Shown here piece by piece: positions 8,347-17,029 of a stretch of 31,091 bases of DNA. How positions within the stretch are numbered: the stretch's first letter is position 1; each line of letters starts with the position of its first letter. Under the pieces are notes generated by a model. That model was not told where the DNA came from. It saw only the letters and a list, made by a program, of their open reading frames with translations, and made no database searches. Where the stretch lies: positions 1-31,091 of the forward strand of contig CAZJWK010000023.1 of the NCBI GenBank assembly GCA_964549595.1, read 5' to 3'. This stretch comes from CAZQQN01 sp964549595. Lineage in GTDB: Bacteria > Bacteroidota > Bacteroidia > CAILMK01 > CAYYUA01. The translations under genes and the position numbers were made by a program.

Positions 8347-10238
8347 TAGAGGATTCTTAAGCGGATGGCATAAGGGATCTCTTTTATGGCTTCCACAACG
8401 TTATCGTCATAGTCCCTTGAAATATCCGTTATTAAATAACCGACTCCGGATACGGTTTTTAAGTATTGGGCTAAGATGTTGATACCGTGGTCTGCAAAGA
8501 TGTTGGCAATCTTTGCCATCATGCCCGGATGATCCTGGTGGATATGGATTAGCCGGTGAGCATCTTCAAAAGAAGGCAATTGAACGTCCGGGAAATTCAC
8601 ACTTGTATTGATCGAGCCTGAGTTAATAAAATCAATGATGTTTTGGGTGACAAAAGTCGCTGCTTTGAACTTTGATTCAACCGTAGTACCACTGATATGG
8701 GGTGTTAAAATAACATTGGGTAATTTCTGGAGGTTGGATTGGAAATCCTGTTCATGGGTTTTCAGGTTATCTTCTTCGGGGAATCTGTCAATACCAGCTC
8801 CGCCAAGCTTACCACTTTTTAAATGAATGGCAAGGGCCCCATTATCCACCACTTTTTCGCAACTTAGGTTCAGGAAAATAGCACCTTCCTTCATCCACTC
8901 GAAGGCCTGTTCATTAATGAAATTACGGTTTTCGTCCAGATCAGAAATGTGAAGGGATATTACATCCGACACTTCCAGGAGCTCTTGTAAATCCAGGCAC
9001 TGTTTGGCATTGCCCAAACCTTCTTTATGCACTTTATCGTAATAATAAACCTGCATTCCCATGGATTCGGCCAGGGTACTCAATTGGCTACCTACATTGC
9101 CATAACCAATAATGCCTAATTTTTTCCCAAACAATTCATAAGAACCTTTTCGAACCTGATGTACCATCCCTTGGTGGAGATCTCTGCTTTGGTCCGGTAC
9201 CTGGCGGGTTAGCATGATCATTTCTCCCAAAGCCAATTCTGCCACACTACGGGTATTCGTATGGGGTGCATGAAACACCACAATGCCCTTTTCCCGGCAA
9301 AGGTCATAATTCATGTTTACCCTTTCTCCCCCATAGATACCAACCGCAAGTAAACGGGAGGCTTGATTCAGTGTTTCATCAGAAATGCTGGTTTTTGAAT
9401 TGATAGCCAGGATAGAAGCTTCCTTTATCTTTTCCTGAAATTCTTTTTTGCTTATATGGGGATGAATGAATTCCACATCATATCCCTCTGAATCAAATAA
9501 TTCAGAAGCTTGATTAGGAATGTCATTCATAATCAATAACTTAATCCTGTTCTTGGGATAAGAAATGGCCATCGGAAGCTTATTCTTAAACAGGAATTCG
9601 TCAAAGCTTGGTGTCACATGGTCGGCTTTTTCCAGTAAATTGGCCCTTTCTATATTTTCTGTAAAAGCAAAAAAGCGCTGGGCCAGCCCAGATTCGCGAA
9701 TTTGGAAATCAGTGTATCCATCTCCGATTACGTAGATATCTCCTTCTAAGTCAAGGTTTTCAAGCTGCTTAACCTTTCCGTTTTCCTGGGCCAGGTAATT
9801 GTTTTCATCAAATCCGTTGATTTTACCGCTATTGTCAAACTTGAATGAATTGGCGAAAATGTGATCTTCACGAATGTTATATTCCCCTACAATGGGGGCG
9901 ATATATTCTTTAAAACCCCCGGAAATGATGTAAATTTTATCCGCGTATTTTTTAAAGAAGTTTTCATTGCGTTTGATTGAAGTGGAAATATTGCGCTTTA
10001 AAACCCGGACAAGTTGCTCGATGTCGTCTTTATCTGCCTCAAGCATCTGAAGGCGCTTACCCAGGGATTCAGGGAAAGATAGTTTGCCTTCCATGGCGAG
10101 GCTTGTGTATTCTTTGATTTTGTTTAGCCGCTTATCCTGTTCAGGATCATTCTGAAGTGCAATTGCGGCTAACTCATCCAAAGCCTCAAACCTAATGAAT
10201 GTACTGTCGAAGTCGATAACAAAATATTTCTCACTCAT
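8343..10238 (-). CDS. Phosphoserine phosphatase / phosphoglycerate dehydrogenase-like / ACT fusion
   Basis: This 631-residue protein joins the first and last enzymes of serine synthesis. Residues 1-215 are a SerB-type HAD phosphatase with all motifs: DFDST (Asp9, Asp11), Ser106 in SGG, Lys155/157, and GDGYTD (Asp173, Asp177). Residues 230-545 resemble E. coli-type SerA: GYGNVG at 378-383, Asp401 for NAD, Glu489 and His514 of the catalytic set. Residues 560-631 are an ACT domain ending IRLRILY. The dehydrogenase half is odd: the catalytic arginine of the usual N-x-SRG motif is Cys460 (NLSCEK), the substrate-side RSRT is NSKT (280-283), and the GTNxVDL loop is altered. The phosphatase is probably active; dehydrogenase activity is doubtful. 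No serC is nearby. Confidence 0.93.
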   Translation of the reverse strand: MSEKYFVIDFDSTFIRFEALDELAAIALQNDPEQDKRLNKIKEYTSLAMEGKLSFPESLGKRLQMLEADKDDIEQLVRVLKRNISTSIKRNENFFKKYADKIYIISGGFKEYIAPIVGEYNIREDHIFANSFKFDNSGKINGFDENNYLAQENGKVKQLENLDLEGDIYVIGDGYTDFQIRESGLAQRFFAFTENIERANLLEKADHVTPSFDEFLFKNKLPMAISYPKNRIKLLIMNDIPNQASELFDSEGYDVEFIHPHISKKEFQEKIKEASILAINSKTSISDETLNQASRLLAVGIYGGERVNMNYDLCREKGIVVFHAPHTNTRSVAELALGEMIMLTRQVPDQSRDLHQGMVHQVRKGSYELFGKKLGIIGYGNVGSQLSTLAESMGMQVYYYDKVHKEGLGNAKQCLDLQELLEVSDVISLHISDLDENRNFINEQAFEWMKEGAIFLNLSCEKVVDNGALAIHLKSGKLGGAGIDRFPEEDNLKTHEQDFQSNLQKLPNVILTPHISGTTVESKFKAATFVTQNIIDFINSGSINTSVNFPDVQLPSFEDAHRLIHIHQDHPGMMAKIANIFADHGINILAQYLKTVSGVGYLITDISRDYDDNVVEAIKEIPYAIRLRILY

Positions 10239-10263
10239 GGTATTATAGCTTTAAAAATGGGCG

Positions 10264-10271
10264 CAAAGATA
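10264..10271 (-). promoter_or_regulatory. Probable -7 element for the SerB-SerA fusion gene
   Basis: On the minus strand TATCTTTG followed by CG matches the TAnnTTTG consensus exactly and ends 25 bases before the ATG. No clear TTTG is found at the -33 position. Confidence 0.45.
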
Positions 10272-10461
10272 AGAATCTCTTTTTGGAAGCTTTTGAAAAT
10301 GGTTTGAAATTAGTTGGATGCTTGTTTTTTAAGGCCTTTTGAAATATTTATGGCTTTTTAGGGGAACCTGAATGGCCATTCCTCCTGATTTTTTTGGGTT
10401 AAAGCCTTTTTCTTTTCCAATTGTTGGGAAAATTTTTGATTTTTGCCATAAATGCCGGTTT

Positions 10462-11295
10462 ATGAATAACATATTAGTACCCACTGATTTCTCAGAAAAC
10501 TCGAAAAATGCATTGGCCTTTGGTTTTCACTTGGCTAAAGCATTAAATGCCAAAATTCATTTATTCCATGCCTATCACATCCCATACATCCATGCGGAAA
10601 TGCCTGCCGGGATGTATCAAACAGCCATTAATGAGGCTGAGCAGGAAGCTTACCAAAATATGGAAAAATTGGCCTCCGAAGTTTTGATAAAAGGAACCGG
10701 GGATGAAGTGTCCTATGCTTATCAAGCCAAATTGGGTTTTGCTGTTGAGGAAATCCTCAATGAGGCAGAGGAGCAATCAGTGGATATGATTCTCATGGGA
10801 ACTCAGGGTATTAATGGTGTGGCTGATGTCATTTTTGGTAGCATCACCTCAAGTGTGATTGATAAAGCAAATTGTCCGGTTTTAGCGATTCCTGAAAATT
10901 CTGAATATAAAGGACTGGATAACATTGCTTTCACGACCAGTTATGACGACTCTGATTTGGTGGCTTTGAAGAGGTTGGTAAATTTTAGTGCGCTCTTCAA
11001 TGCTAATATTAAAGTAGTTCATGTCAACAAAGAAGGGAAGGACATTGAAAAGCAGGAAGAAGAAAACTTTAAGGCGAAGATTAGTTCAGAAATTGATTAT
11101 GCCAAACTTGAATTTGAAGTGTGCGAAGATGATGATGTGGCTGAGGGAATTAATCATTACATCAATGAACATAATGTGAATCTTATTGCTATGATGAAAA
11201 AGAAACGAGGGATTTTTAATAGCCTTTTTCATCGCAGCATAACTCACAAACTGGCTTTTCATGCCAAGGTCCCCTTACTGATATACCATGAATAA
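10462..11295 (+). CDS. Tandem universal stress protein (UspA family)
   Basis: This is a 277-residue protein of two fused Usp domains, about 1-145 and 150-277. The first begins with the usual NNILVPTDFS and carries the ATP-binding signature G-x2-G-x9-G-S (Gly113, Gly116, Gly126-Ser127). The second lacks this signature, so probably only the first half binds nucleotide. Such proteins act in the cytosol in stress survival. I chose the ATG at 10462 because the Usp fold starts immediately there; the open frame extends back to an ATG at 10372, but those 30 residues have no family counterpart. The gene is monocistronic and convergent with the CDF transporter gene, 31 bases apart. Confidence 0.93.
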   Translation: MNNILVPTDFSENSKNALAFGFHLAKALNAKIHLFHAYHIPYIHAEMPAGMYQTAINEAEQEAYQNMEKLASEVLIKGTGDEVSYAYQAKLGFAVEEILNEAEEQSVDMILMGTQGINGVADVIFGSITSSVIDKANCPVLAIPENSEYKGLDNIAFTTSYDDSDLVALKRLVNFSALFNANIKVVHVNKEGKDIEKQEEENFKAKISSEIDYAKLEFEVCEDDDVAEGINHYINEHNVNLIAMMKKKRGIFNSLFHRSITHKLAFHAKVPLLIYHE

Positions 11296-11326
11296 TAGCC
11301 TGTTTTCCGTCCCTAATTGGACACTT

Positions 11327-12337
11327 TCAGCCATTTTCTTTTGAACCCGTTTTATCCCTGAAAATGGTTGGAAATTGGTGCTGCTTATTAGGCAACAAGT
11401 TGGCCAATTTCCAGGGTACCCTTTCCCGGAAATCATACTGACGAACCGGGCAATCTGATATCGTACAAATGGGGCAGGAAGAAGGCCTGCAAGGGTCTGC
11501 ATGGACGAAAAATTCTACCGTATTACCCATTTCATGGTTTACCAAAGTCTCCAACGATTCCACCTCTTCATGAACCTCTTCTAATTGATCGTACCATGGA
11601 AGGGTTAAGTGGCAATCAATATGGAGTTGGCTTCCGTATTTCTGAACCCGGAGGTTGTGAATGTCTATCCATTTATCCCGCCTTTTTTCATTCAGGACGT
11701 TAATGATGGATTCCAATGTTTCATAATCGGCTTCATCCAGCAACCCTGCTATGGAACTTCTGATCAGCTTGAAGCCGGTAAAAAGGATAAAAAACCCGAA
11801 TAATACGGTTAAAACATTATCCAACCAATAGATTTTTGTCCAATAAATGATCCCTAAACCAATGATTAAAGCGATACTGGAATAAGTATCCGTTAGTAAA
11901 TGTTTCCCGTCAGCCGTTAAGGTGGGGGAACTATGTTTTCTGCCTTGCTTTATTAAAAAGTAGCCTAAGCCCCAGTTTACCATACCGCCTATCCCCGTTA
12001 GAAGAATACCAATGCTTAGCTGGTTTAGCACCTTAGGAAAAAAGAAGCCATAGATGGCTTTCCCGATCATGGTAAGCCCGGCAATGAAAATCAGCCCCCC
12101 TTCAAAACCTGCTGAAATAAATTCTATTTTACCGTGACCATAAGGATGATTTTCGTCCCGGGGAAGGGAAGAAAAGTAAATACTGAATAAGGCGAAAGCT
12201 CCGGCTGCCATATTGATGAGGGATTCCAACGCATCCGTCAGAATGGCATTGGAATTGGTCAGGAAGTAGGCCAGGAATTTTAGGCCTCCGAGCAGTAAGG
12301 TAAAAAAAAGTACCGCTGCCATAGAGCGGAACTTCAT
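11327..12337 (-). CDS. Cation diffusion facilitator transporter with Cys-rich tail
   Basis: A 336-residue CDF-family inner-membrane metal/proton antiporter, probably for Zn, Mn, Co or Fe. Six hydrophobic segments span about residues 5-200. Metal-site elements are TDALES in TM2 (Asp35), HPYGHGK after TM2-3 (64-70) and HLLTDTYSS in TM5 (His146, Asp150). The cytosolic domain carries HIDCHLTLP and FFVHADP. It is followed by a C-terminal extension with Cys283, Cys288, Cys291 and Cys296 (CPICTISDCPVR), a likely extra metal site. I chose ATG 12337; a TTG at 12361 would add eight residues. It is 208 bases downstream of sixA. The metal cannot be told from sequence. Confidence 0.92.
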   Translation of the reverse strand: MKFRSMAAVLFFTLLLGGLKFLAYFLTNSNAILTDALESLINMAAGAFALFSIYFSSLPRDENHPYGHGKIEFISAGFEGGLIFIAGLTMIGKAIYGFFFPKVLNQLSIGILLTGIGGMVNWGLGYFLIKQGRKHSSPTLTADGKHLLTDTYSSIALIIGLGIIYWTKIYWLDNVLTVLFGFFILFTGFKLIRSSIAGLLDEADYETLESIINVLNEKRRDKWIDIHNLRVQKYGSQLHIDCHLTLPWYDQLEEVHEEVESLETLVNHEMGNTVEFFVHADPCRPSSCPICTISDCPVRQYDFRERVPWKLANLLPNKQHQFPTIFRDKTGSKENG

Positions 12338-12545
12338 TGAGGCTTTCGTAGTAAAGGCCAAGGTAAAAATGTTTTAAAAGCCCTCGAAAGTTACGAAATC
12401 AGTCTTGTAAACGAGTATTAGAATTTTTTTTTGGCTGAATAGTAATCTAATGGGTTGCTAACAGGGTCTTACAATATGAATAAAATTTCTGTATGTCAAG
12501 GGGTTAAAAACTGGTAAATGCGATACTTTGGGGTTTAATTAGCCC

Positions 12546-13046
12546 TTACCCACTAATTCCTTTGGCGGGGAAGTCTTGATATACCATCTCAGCATTTTCC
12601 TGGGTAGCTTCTTGCCACTTATCTATTTTAAATTGAAAGCAAGCGATGCCGCAAGTAGGAAGGATATCCGCCTTCTCATTACTCAACTCTATGGCCAATT
12701 CGCTAATGGCAGGATTATGACCGAATATTAAGACCGTGTCGATGTTATCATCTAATTCAAATATTTTTTCCTGGATGGTTTCGGGTTCGGCATTGTAAAG
12801 TTTATCCCGGGTTTGGATTTTATCTTCCGGGTATTCAAAAGCATCGGCAAAAATTCTTGCCGTGTTTAATGCTCTTAATGCACTACTGCTAAGAATCAGA
12901 TCCGGATTAATGGCTTGCATTTTCTGTTTTTTACCCATTAATTGAGCATCCTGCCTGCCCTTTGTGGCTAAATCCCGGTTGAAATCCTCTTGCCCTGGTA
13001 CTTTTTCTTCTGCTTTTGCATGACGAATGAAATAAACGGTTTTCAT
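12546..13046 (-). CDS. sixA: Phosphohistidine phosphatase SixA-like
   Basis: A 166-residue histidine-phosphatase-superfamily enzyme, cytosolic, of the SixA type that removes phosphate from phosphohistidine of signalling proteins. The catalytic RHA motif is Arg8-His9, with Arg58 (ALRALNTA) and His110 (GHNPAI) completing the site. The small single-domain length fits SixA and not phosphoglycerate mutase. The start at ATG 13046 gives MKTVYFIRHAK, as in homologues; the open frame runs back to a TTG at 13094, but the likely promoter element lies inside that extension. The actual target protein is unknown. Confidence 0.9.
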   Translation of the reverse strand: MKTVYFIRHAKAEEKVPGQEDFNRDLATKGRQDAQLMGKKQKMQAINPDLILSSSALRALNTARIFADAFEYPEDKIQTRDKLYNAEPETIQEKIFELDDNIDTVLIFGHNPAISELAIELSNEKADILPTCGIACFQFKIDKWQEATQENAEMVYQDFPAKGISG

Positions 13047-13073
13047 TAGGATTTCCATTTGTTTTATAGGGTG

Positions 13074-13081
13074 CAAAATTA
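13074..13081 (-). promoter_or_regulatory. Probable -7 element for sixA
   Basis: TAATTTTG followed by C on the minus strand matches TAnnTTTG exactly, 27 bases before the ATG at 13046. Its place excludes the longer TTG start. A -33 element is not evident. Confidence 0.42.
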
Positions 13082-13251
13082 AGGTTTCGGGCAAAGAAAT
13101 GATTGAATCGGGTGACCCTTTAATTCAAAAGGTTAGACAATCAATTGCTGGTAAAGCGATATTAATTGCGCTTTTGGAAAAATCCCGTTAAAGATAAAGG
13201 ATAAAAATGAGTAGAAAGCTTACGGGTATATGTTTTTTCCGGGGGCCTCTC

Positions 13252-13863
13252 TTACTCTTGCTTGATTTCTTTATATAAAGGACTTTCCATTAGGTCACCT
13301 AAAGTATCGATGTCATTAAGCTCCTCTAATAAAAAATAGTTTTTATCGTGCTTTTTTAATGTTTCGAGGGTTTCTGTAAGCAAATTGCTTGTACTCCAGC
13401 TTTTTCCGGAAAAAATTGCCGGTAAATAAGCTTTCATCCCCAGCAGATAATACCCTCCGTCCATAGCCGGACCGATTACAAAGTCATATTCATCAAGTTT
13501 CTGGAAAGCCGTTTTCAAATGATGGGTGCCTAAGCCGGGACAATCACTACCAATGATTACTGCTTTTTGGTAATATTTAAGGTTTTCAATAAAGGCAGCA
13601 CCCATTTTTTCTCCCAAATCGCCACGGGATTGTAGATCTTTTCTGAAACCCGGTAAGGTCCATTCATCACTTGAGTCAATAAAGTTACTGTAAAAGACTT
13701 TTTTGGGATATGGCAGGTCTTTAGTGACTTTAGCCGTGTGGTTTATTAAGGTTTTATAAAGCCATAAGGCCTTATGATCTCCAATTTCTTCAGCCAGGCG
13801 GGTTTTTACTTGCCCTTCAACCGGGTTTTTGACGAAGATCATAAGTACGCCTTCCTCATTCAT
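13252..13863 (-). CDS. TIGR04282-type glycosyltransferase/nucleotidyltransferase (DUF2064)
   Basis: A 203-residue cytosolic protein of the MobA/GT-A-like TIGR04282 family, whose members are assumed to transfer a sugar or nucleotide. The family start MIFVKNPVEGQVKTRL holds the NDP-binding Lys/Arg residues, GSDCPGLG at 105-112 carries the metal aspartate (Asp107), DGGYYLLG at 135-142 is the conserved substrate loop, and the C-terminal NDIDTLGDL is also typical. I chose ATG 13863, which overlaps the rhodanese stop by eight bases and so implies translational coupling; the frame is open further upstream but without family similarity. Substrate unknown. Confidence 0.9.
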   Translation of the reverse strand: MNEEGVLMIFVKNPVEGQVKTRLAEEIGDHKALWLYKTLINHTAKVTKDLPYPKKVFYSNFIDSSDEWTLPGFRKDLQSRGDLGEKMGAAFIENLKYYQKAVIIGSDCPGLGTHHLKTAFQKLDEYDFVIGPAMDGGYYLLGMKAYLPAIFSGKSWSTSNLLTETLETLKKHDKNYFLLEELNDIDTLGDLMESPLYKEIKQE

Positions 13864-14392
13864 AAACCGGTTCTCCTTTTTTAAGCCATCTTCCCCAATC
13901 TTTCGAATAAGTGTGGACTTTTTTGGTCTTTTGGCTTTGGTTATTATACACTGGGTAGCCGGCATTTACCCAACCAATGATGCTGCCGTAAAGATTATAA
14001 ACGTTTTTAAAACCTTTTGCTTCTAATCGGGCCCCGATTTTTTCACTTCGATAACCTACGGTACAGTAAGTCACAACTGTGGCATTTTTAGGGATATTTT
14101 TCAATTTGCTTTTTTGGTAATTGTCATACCCTATCCAAATCGCATCTTTCAAATGGCTGACTTGGTATTCCTTTTTTTGTCGGGTATCCAGTAAATATAC
14201 CGAGTCATTTTTCTTTAATTTATCATGGAGGTTGTCAGGCTTGATCAAGGTTACTTCGTGACTATAAAGTTGTTCAAGCTTTTCTTCAAAGGATTGGGCA
14301 TTTTGTGCACAAGCCACAAATCCGATCATGAAAATGGCGCCAAAACCGATTAACGTTATTTTAAGGAAAAACTTTTTCATAAGATGCTTCAT
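13856..14392 (-). CDS. Rhodanese-domain lipoprotein
   Basis: A 178-residue exported rhodanese-like protein. Residues 1-27 are a signal sequence with a lipobox-like FVAC (Cys28), so it is probably anchored to the membrane facing the periplasm. The single rhodanese domain is about 48-150, with LLDTR at 67-71 and the active-site loop CTVGYR at 110-115 (Cys110). An active Cys and the R in the loop suggest real sulfurtransferase or persulfide chemistry. An alternative start is the ATG at 14380. It is coupled by overlap to the downstream TIGR04282 gene, a pairing I would not have expected from function. Confidence 0.9.
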   Translation of the reverse strand: MKHLMKKFFLKITLIGFGAIFMIGFVACAQNAQSFEEKLEQLYSHEVTLIKPDNLHDKLKKNDSVYLLDTRQKKEYQVSHLKDAIWIGYDNYQKSKLKNIPKNATVVTYCTVGYRSEKIGARLEAKGFKNVYNLYGSIIGWVNAGYPVYNNQSQKTKKVHTYSKDWGRWLKKGEPVYE

Positions 14393-14449
14393 TTATATTG
14401 TGTAATAGCCAACAATGAAAAACTGCTTTTAAGGCTTAAAACCATTTGT

Positions 14450-14457
14450 CAAAAATA
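14450..14457 (-). promoter_or_regulatory. Possible -7 element for the rhodanese gene
   Basis: TATTTTTG on the minus strand matches TAnnTTTG exactly and lies 57 bases upstream of the rhodanese ATG in the 232-base divergent region shared with rsmI. No matching -33 TTTG is at the right distance. Confidence 0.35.
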
Positions 14458-14624
14458 GCAGGCTACCATAATATCTATTGTTATTTTAACGACAAAAGCA
14501 TAGTAAGCCATTTTATAAACCTTTTATCAATTAAGAAAATTCCCTGCTTTAATGGAAAAGTGGCTATTAATAATTCTGCAATTTTGTAATGGGTTATCTG
14601 TTAGCCTAATCGAAAGTTAATGGA

Positions 14625-15299
14625 ATGAGTTGTCTTTTCTTAGTGCCTACCCCGGTTGGAAATCTTGAAGATATAACCTACAGAGGGGTACGGATTTTGC
14701 GCGAAGTTGACCTTATTTTGGCGGAGGATACAAGACAAACCAAAAAATTATTGCAACATTACGCTATAGACAATTCATTAAAAGCCTATCATCAAAACAA
14801 TGAACATCAGTTGACGGATAAATTGGTAGCGACATTAAAACACGTTGAAAGGAGCTATGCATTGGTTTCTGATGCTGGTACTCCGGGGATTTCCGATCCA
14901 GGCTTTATGTTGGTTCGAAAATGTCGGGAAGAGGGTATTGGCGTGGAATGTTTACCCGGTCCCACAGCTTTTATCCCTGCCTTAGTACAATCCGGATTGC
15001 CTATGGATAGATTTGTGTTTGAAGGTTTCCTGCCGCATAAAAAAGGAAGGCAAAAAAGGCTGGGCCAACTTGCTGAAGAAACCCGGACAATTGTGCTTTA
15101 CTTGTCCCCTCATCGTTTAATTAAAACATTAGACCAATTGATAGAACATTTTGGCCGGGAAAGGCAGGCATTCATTAGCAGAGAATTGACAAAAGTTCAT
15201 GAGGAAAATAAAAAAGGGACTCTTGGCGAGCTTAAGACGCATTTTGAATTAAAAACCATAAAGGGAGAATTTGTTCTTATCATTAATGGGAAAACCTAA
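14625..15299 (+). CDS. rsmI: 16S rRNA (cytidine1402-2'-O)-methyltransferase
   Basis: RsmI (224 residues) 2'-O-methylates C1402 of 16S rRNA in the decoding centre using S-adenosylmethionine. It is a tetrapyrrole-methylase-fold enzyme: VPTPVGNLEDIT at 7-18, AEDTRQTKKLL near 35-45, SDAGTPGISDPG near 85-96 and PGPTAFIPAL near 112-121 are the family signatures. It is somewhat shorter than E. coli RsmI (286) because the C-terminal extension is missing, which is usual in this phylum. An upstream ATG (14619) is in frame but meets a stop after one codon. lnt overlaps its end by 14 bases. Confidence 0.95.
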   Translation: MSCLFLVPTPVGNLEDITYRGVRILREVDLILAEDTRQTKKLLQHYAIDNSLKAYHQNNEHQLTDKLVATLKHVERSYALVSDAGTPGISDPGFMLVRKCREEGIGVECLPGPTAFIPALVQSGLPMDRFVFEGFLPHKKGRQKRLGQLAEETRTIVLYLSPHRLIKTLDQLIEHFGRERQAFISRELTKVHEENKKGTLGELKTHFELKTIKGEFVLIINGKT

Positions 15300-16908
15300 A
15301 TTTTATTACCACCTTGCCTTAAGTTTGGGCTCCCCATTATTACTTTGGATGGCTTGGCCCCCTTTTCCATTTACTTGGCTGGTATTTGTAGGTTTTGTGC
15401 CATGGTTATTCCTTGAAGAGCAGTTTACCAAAAATCCTAATCGGAACTTCAGAGAATTTATAGGGTGGATATACTTAGGCTTATTGGCCTGGAATGCCCT
15501 AACCACTTATTGGGTTACATTTGCCACCGTGGGAGGTGGTTTAATGGCTTTATTTGCCAATGCCATTTTAATGACCATTCCTTTTGGGTTTTACCATTGG
15601 GCCAGAAAGAACCTTAAATGGGATTCTGGACCTGCTTTGATGCTTCTTTCGGGGCTTTGGTTTTCATTGGAGTTGCTTCACCTTAACTGGCAATTAGCTT
15701 GGCCTTGGTTAAATCTGGGGAATGTGTTTGCTGAAAAAGCAAATTGGGTGCAATGGTATGAATACACAGGCACTTTTGGAGGCACACTTTGGATATGGTT
15801 GGCCAATATTATTGGTTTTTATTTACTGAGGGCATTTCATATTTCCAGCTCAAATTCAAATCGGCAAAGGGTTGGTATACTGGGTGCTTTATTTGTATTG
15901 ATTATTAGTATTCCCATCTTTTGGAGCTATTCAATTGATATCGATGAAAAAGTGGATTACCATATTGAGGCCGTGCTTATCCAACCTAATCTGGATCCTT
16001 ATTCGGAGAAATTTGATGAAGATAAATATGATAAGCAATTAAAACATTTTTTCCGCTTAAGTGCTCAAAAAACGGATTCCACAACTGATTTGCTGGTGTG
16101 GCCTGAGACTTCTATCCCGGGAAATTTTCATCAGGCGTATTTTTCCCGGGCTGAAAGGATAAAAAAGATTAAAGATCATTTAAGGCAATATCAGGATGTA
16201 AAATTGATGTGTGGTGTCAATACTTACCTGATTTATGATGAAAAGGCTACACCCACTGCAAGGAAAAAAGGAAGAAGTGATCAATATTATGATATGTTCA
16301 ATGCTGCTGCTTTAATTGATACCAACGATCAGACCCAATTCTATCACAAATCGAAGCTTGTCCCGGGTGTTGAAAAAATGCCTTATCCCGGGGTTCTGGG
16401 TTTTCTGCAGGAGTTGGCAATAAATATGGGTGGAACGTCTGGTAGTTTGGGTAGTCAAAAAGAGGCCTCCTTATTCAAGATTAATGACTCATTTAAAATT
16501 GCGCCGGTTATTTGTTATGAATCGGTTTTTGGAAGTTATGTGGGGGATTTCGTGCGAAAGGGTGCGGATGTTATTACTGTGATTACTAATGATGGTTGGT
16601 GGGGTAAAACAGCGGGGTATAAGCAACATTTTAAATATGCCGTTTTAAGGGCTATTGAAATGCGCAGGAGTATTGCCCGGTCAGCCAATACGGGAATCTC
16701 AGGCTTTATTACCGCTGAAGGGAAAATGCACCACAAAACGAAATATTGGGTAGCGGATGTAATAAAAATGAAAGTTCCCGTTCGCAAGGGTCAAACGTTT
16801 TATGCCGTTTACGGGGATTATTTGGGTTATTTTGGAACCATGGTGGCCGGCATATTGGTTTTAGCAATGGTTGGTCAGGGAATCAGGGCATGGTGGAAAA
16901 AGGGTTGA
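15286..16908 (+). CDS. lnt: Apolipoprotein N-acyltransferase
   Basis: Lnt (540 residues) adds the third acyl chain to the N-terminal cysteine of lipoproteins in the inner membrane. Hydrophobic segments fill about residues 8-215, followed by a periplasmic nitrilase-like domain, then a last membrane segment near 515-535. The catalytic triad is complete: Glu274 (WPETSIP), Lys355 (YHKSKLVPG) and Cys410 (VICYES). The start at ATG 15286 overlaps rsmI by 14 bases; a TTG at 15271 would add five residues. Its presence fits the lipoprotein-rich envelope of Bacteroidota. Confidence 0.95.
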   Translation: MGKPKFYYHLALSLGSPLLLWMAWPPFPFTWLVFVGFVPWLFLEEQFTKNPNRNFREFIGWIYLGLLAWNALTTYWVTFATVGGGLMALFANAILMTIPFGFYHWARKNLKWDSGPALMLLSGLWFSLELLHLNWQLAWPWLNLGNVFAEKANWVQWYEYTGTFGGTLWIWLANIIGFYLLRAFHISSSNSNRQRVGILGALFVLIISIPIFWSYSIDIDEKVDYHIEAVLIQPNLDPYSEKFDEDKYDKQLKHFFRLSAQKTDSTTDLLVWPETSIPGNFHQAYFSRAERIKKIKDHLRQYQDVKLMCGVNTYLIYDEKATPTARKKGRSDQYYDMFNAAALIDTNDQTQFYHKSKLVPGVEKMPYPGVLGFLQELAINMGGTSGSLGSQKEASLFKINDSFKIAPVICYESVFGSYVGDFVRKGADVITVITNDGWWGKTAGYKQHFKYAVLRAIEMRRSIARSANTGISGFITAEGKMHHKTKYWVADVIKMKVPVRKGQTFYAVYGDYLGYFGTMVAGILVLAMVGQGIRAWWKKG

Positions 16909-17029
16909 TTTATAAAAACTCGAACCCCTGCCAAACCAGTCTTTCTTTTTAAGTTTAAGATTTTAAAGGTTTTGAAATTAAATGGCTAAAATTTTGTTTA
17001 TTTGAAATAGAAAACTAAAAAAGAAAAAT

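Noticed and set aside
10372..10461. N-terminal extension of the UspA frame from ATG 10372.
   Set aside because: The Usp fold begins exactly at the ATG at 10462; the extra 30 residues are Phe/Pro-rich and unlike the family.
12362..12545. A TTGACA-N17-TATTGT pair on the minus strand upstream of the CDF gene, like a proteobacterial sigma-70 promoter.
   Set aside because: The Bacteroidota housekeeping sigma factor uses TTTG/TAnnTTTG, so this match is most likely chance.
13153..13174. AAAGCG/CGCTTT hairpin between the TIGR04282 and sixA genes.
   Set aside because: Only six pairs, a ten-base loop and no T run on either strand, so not a convincing terminator.
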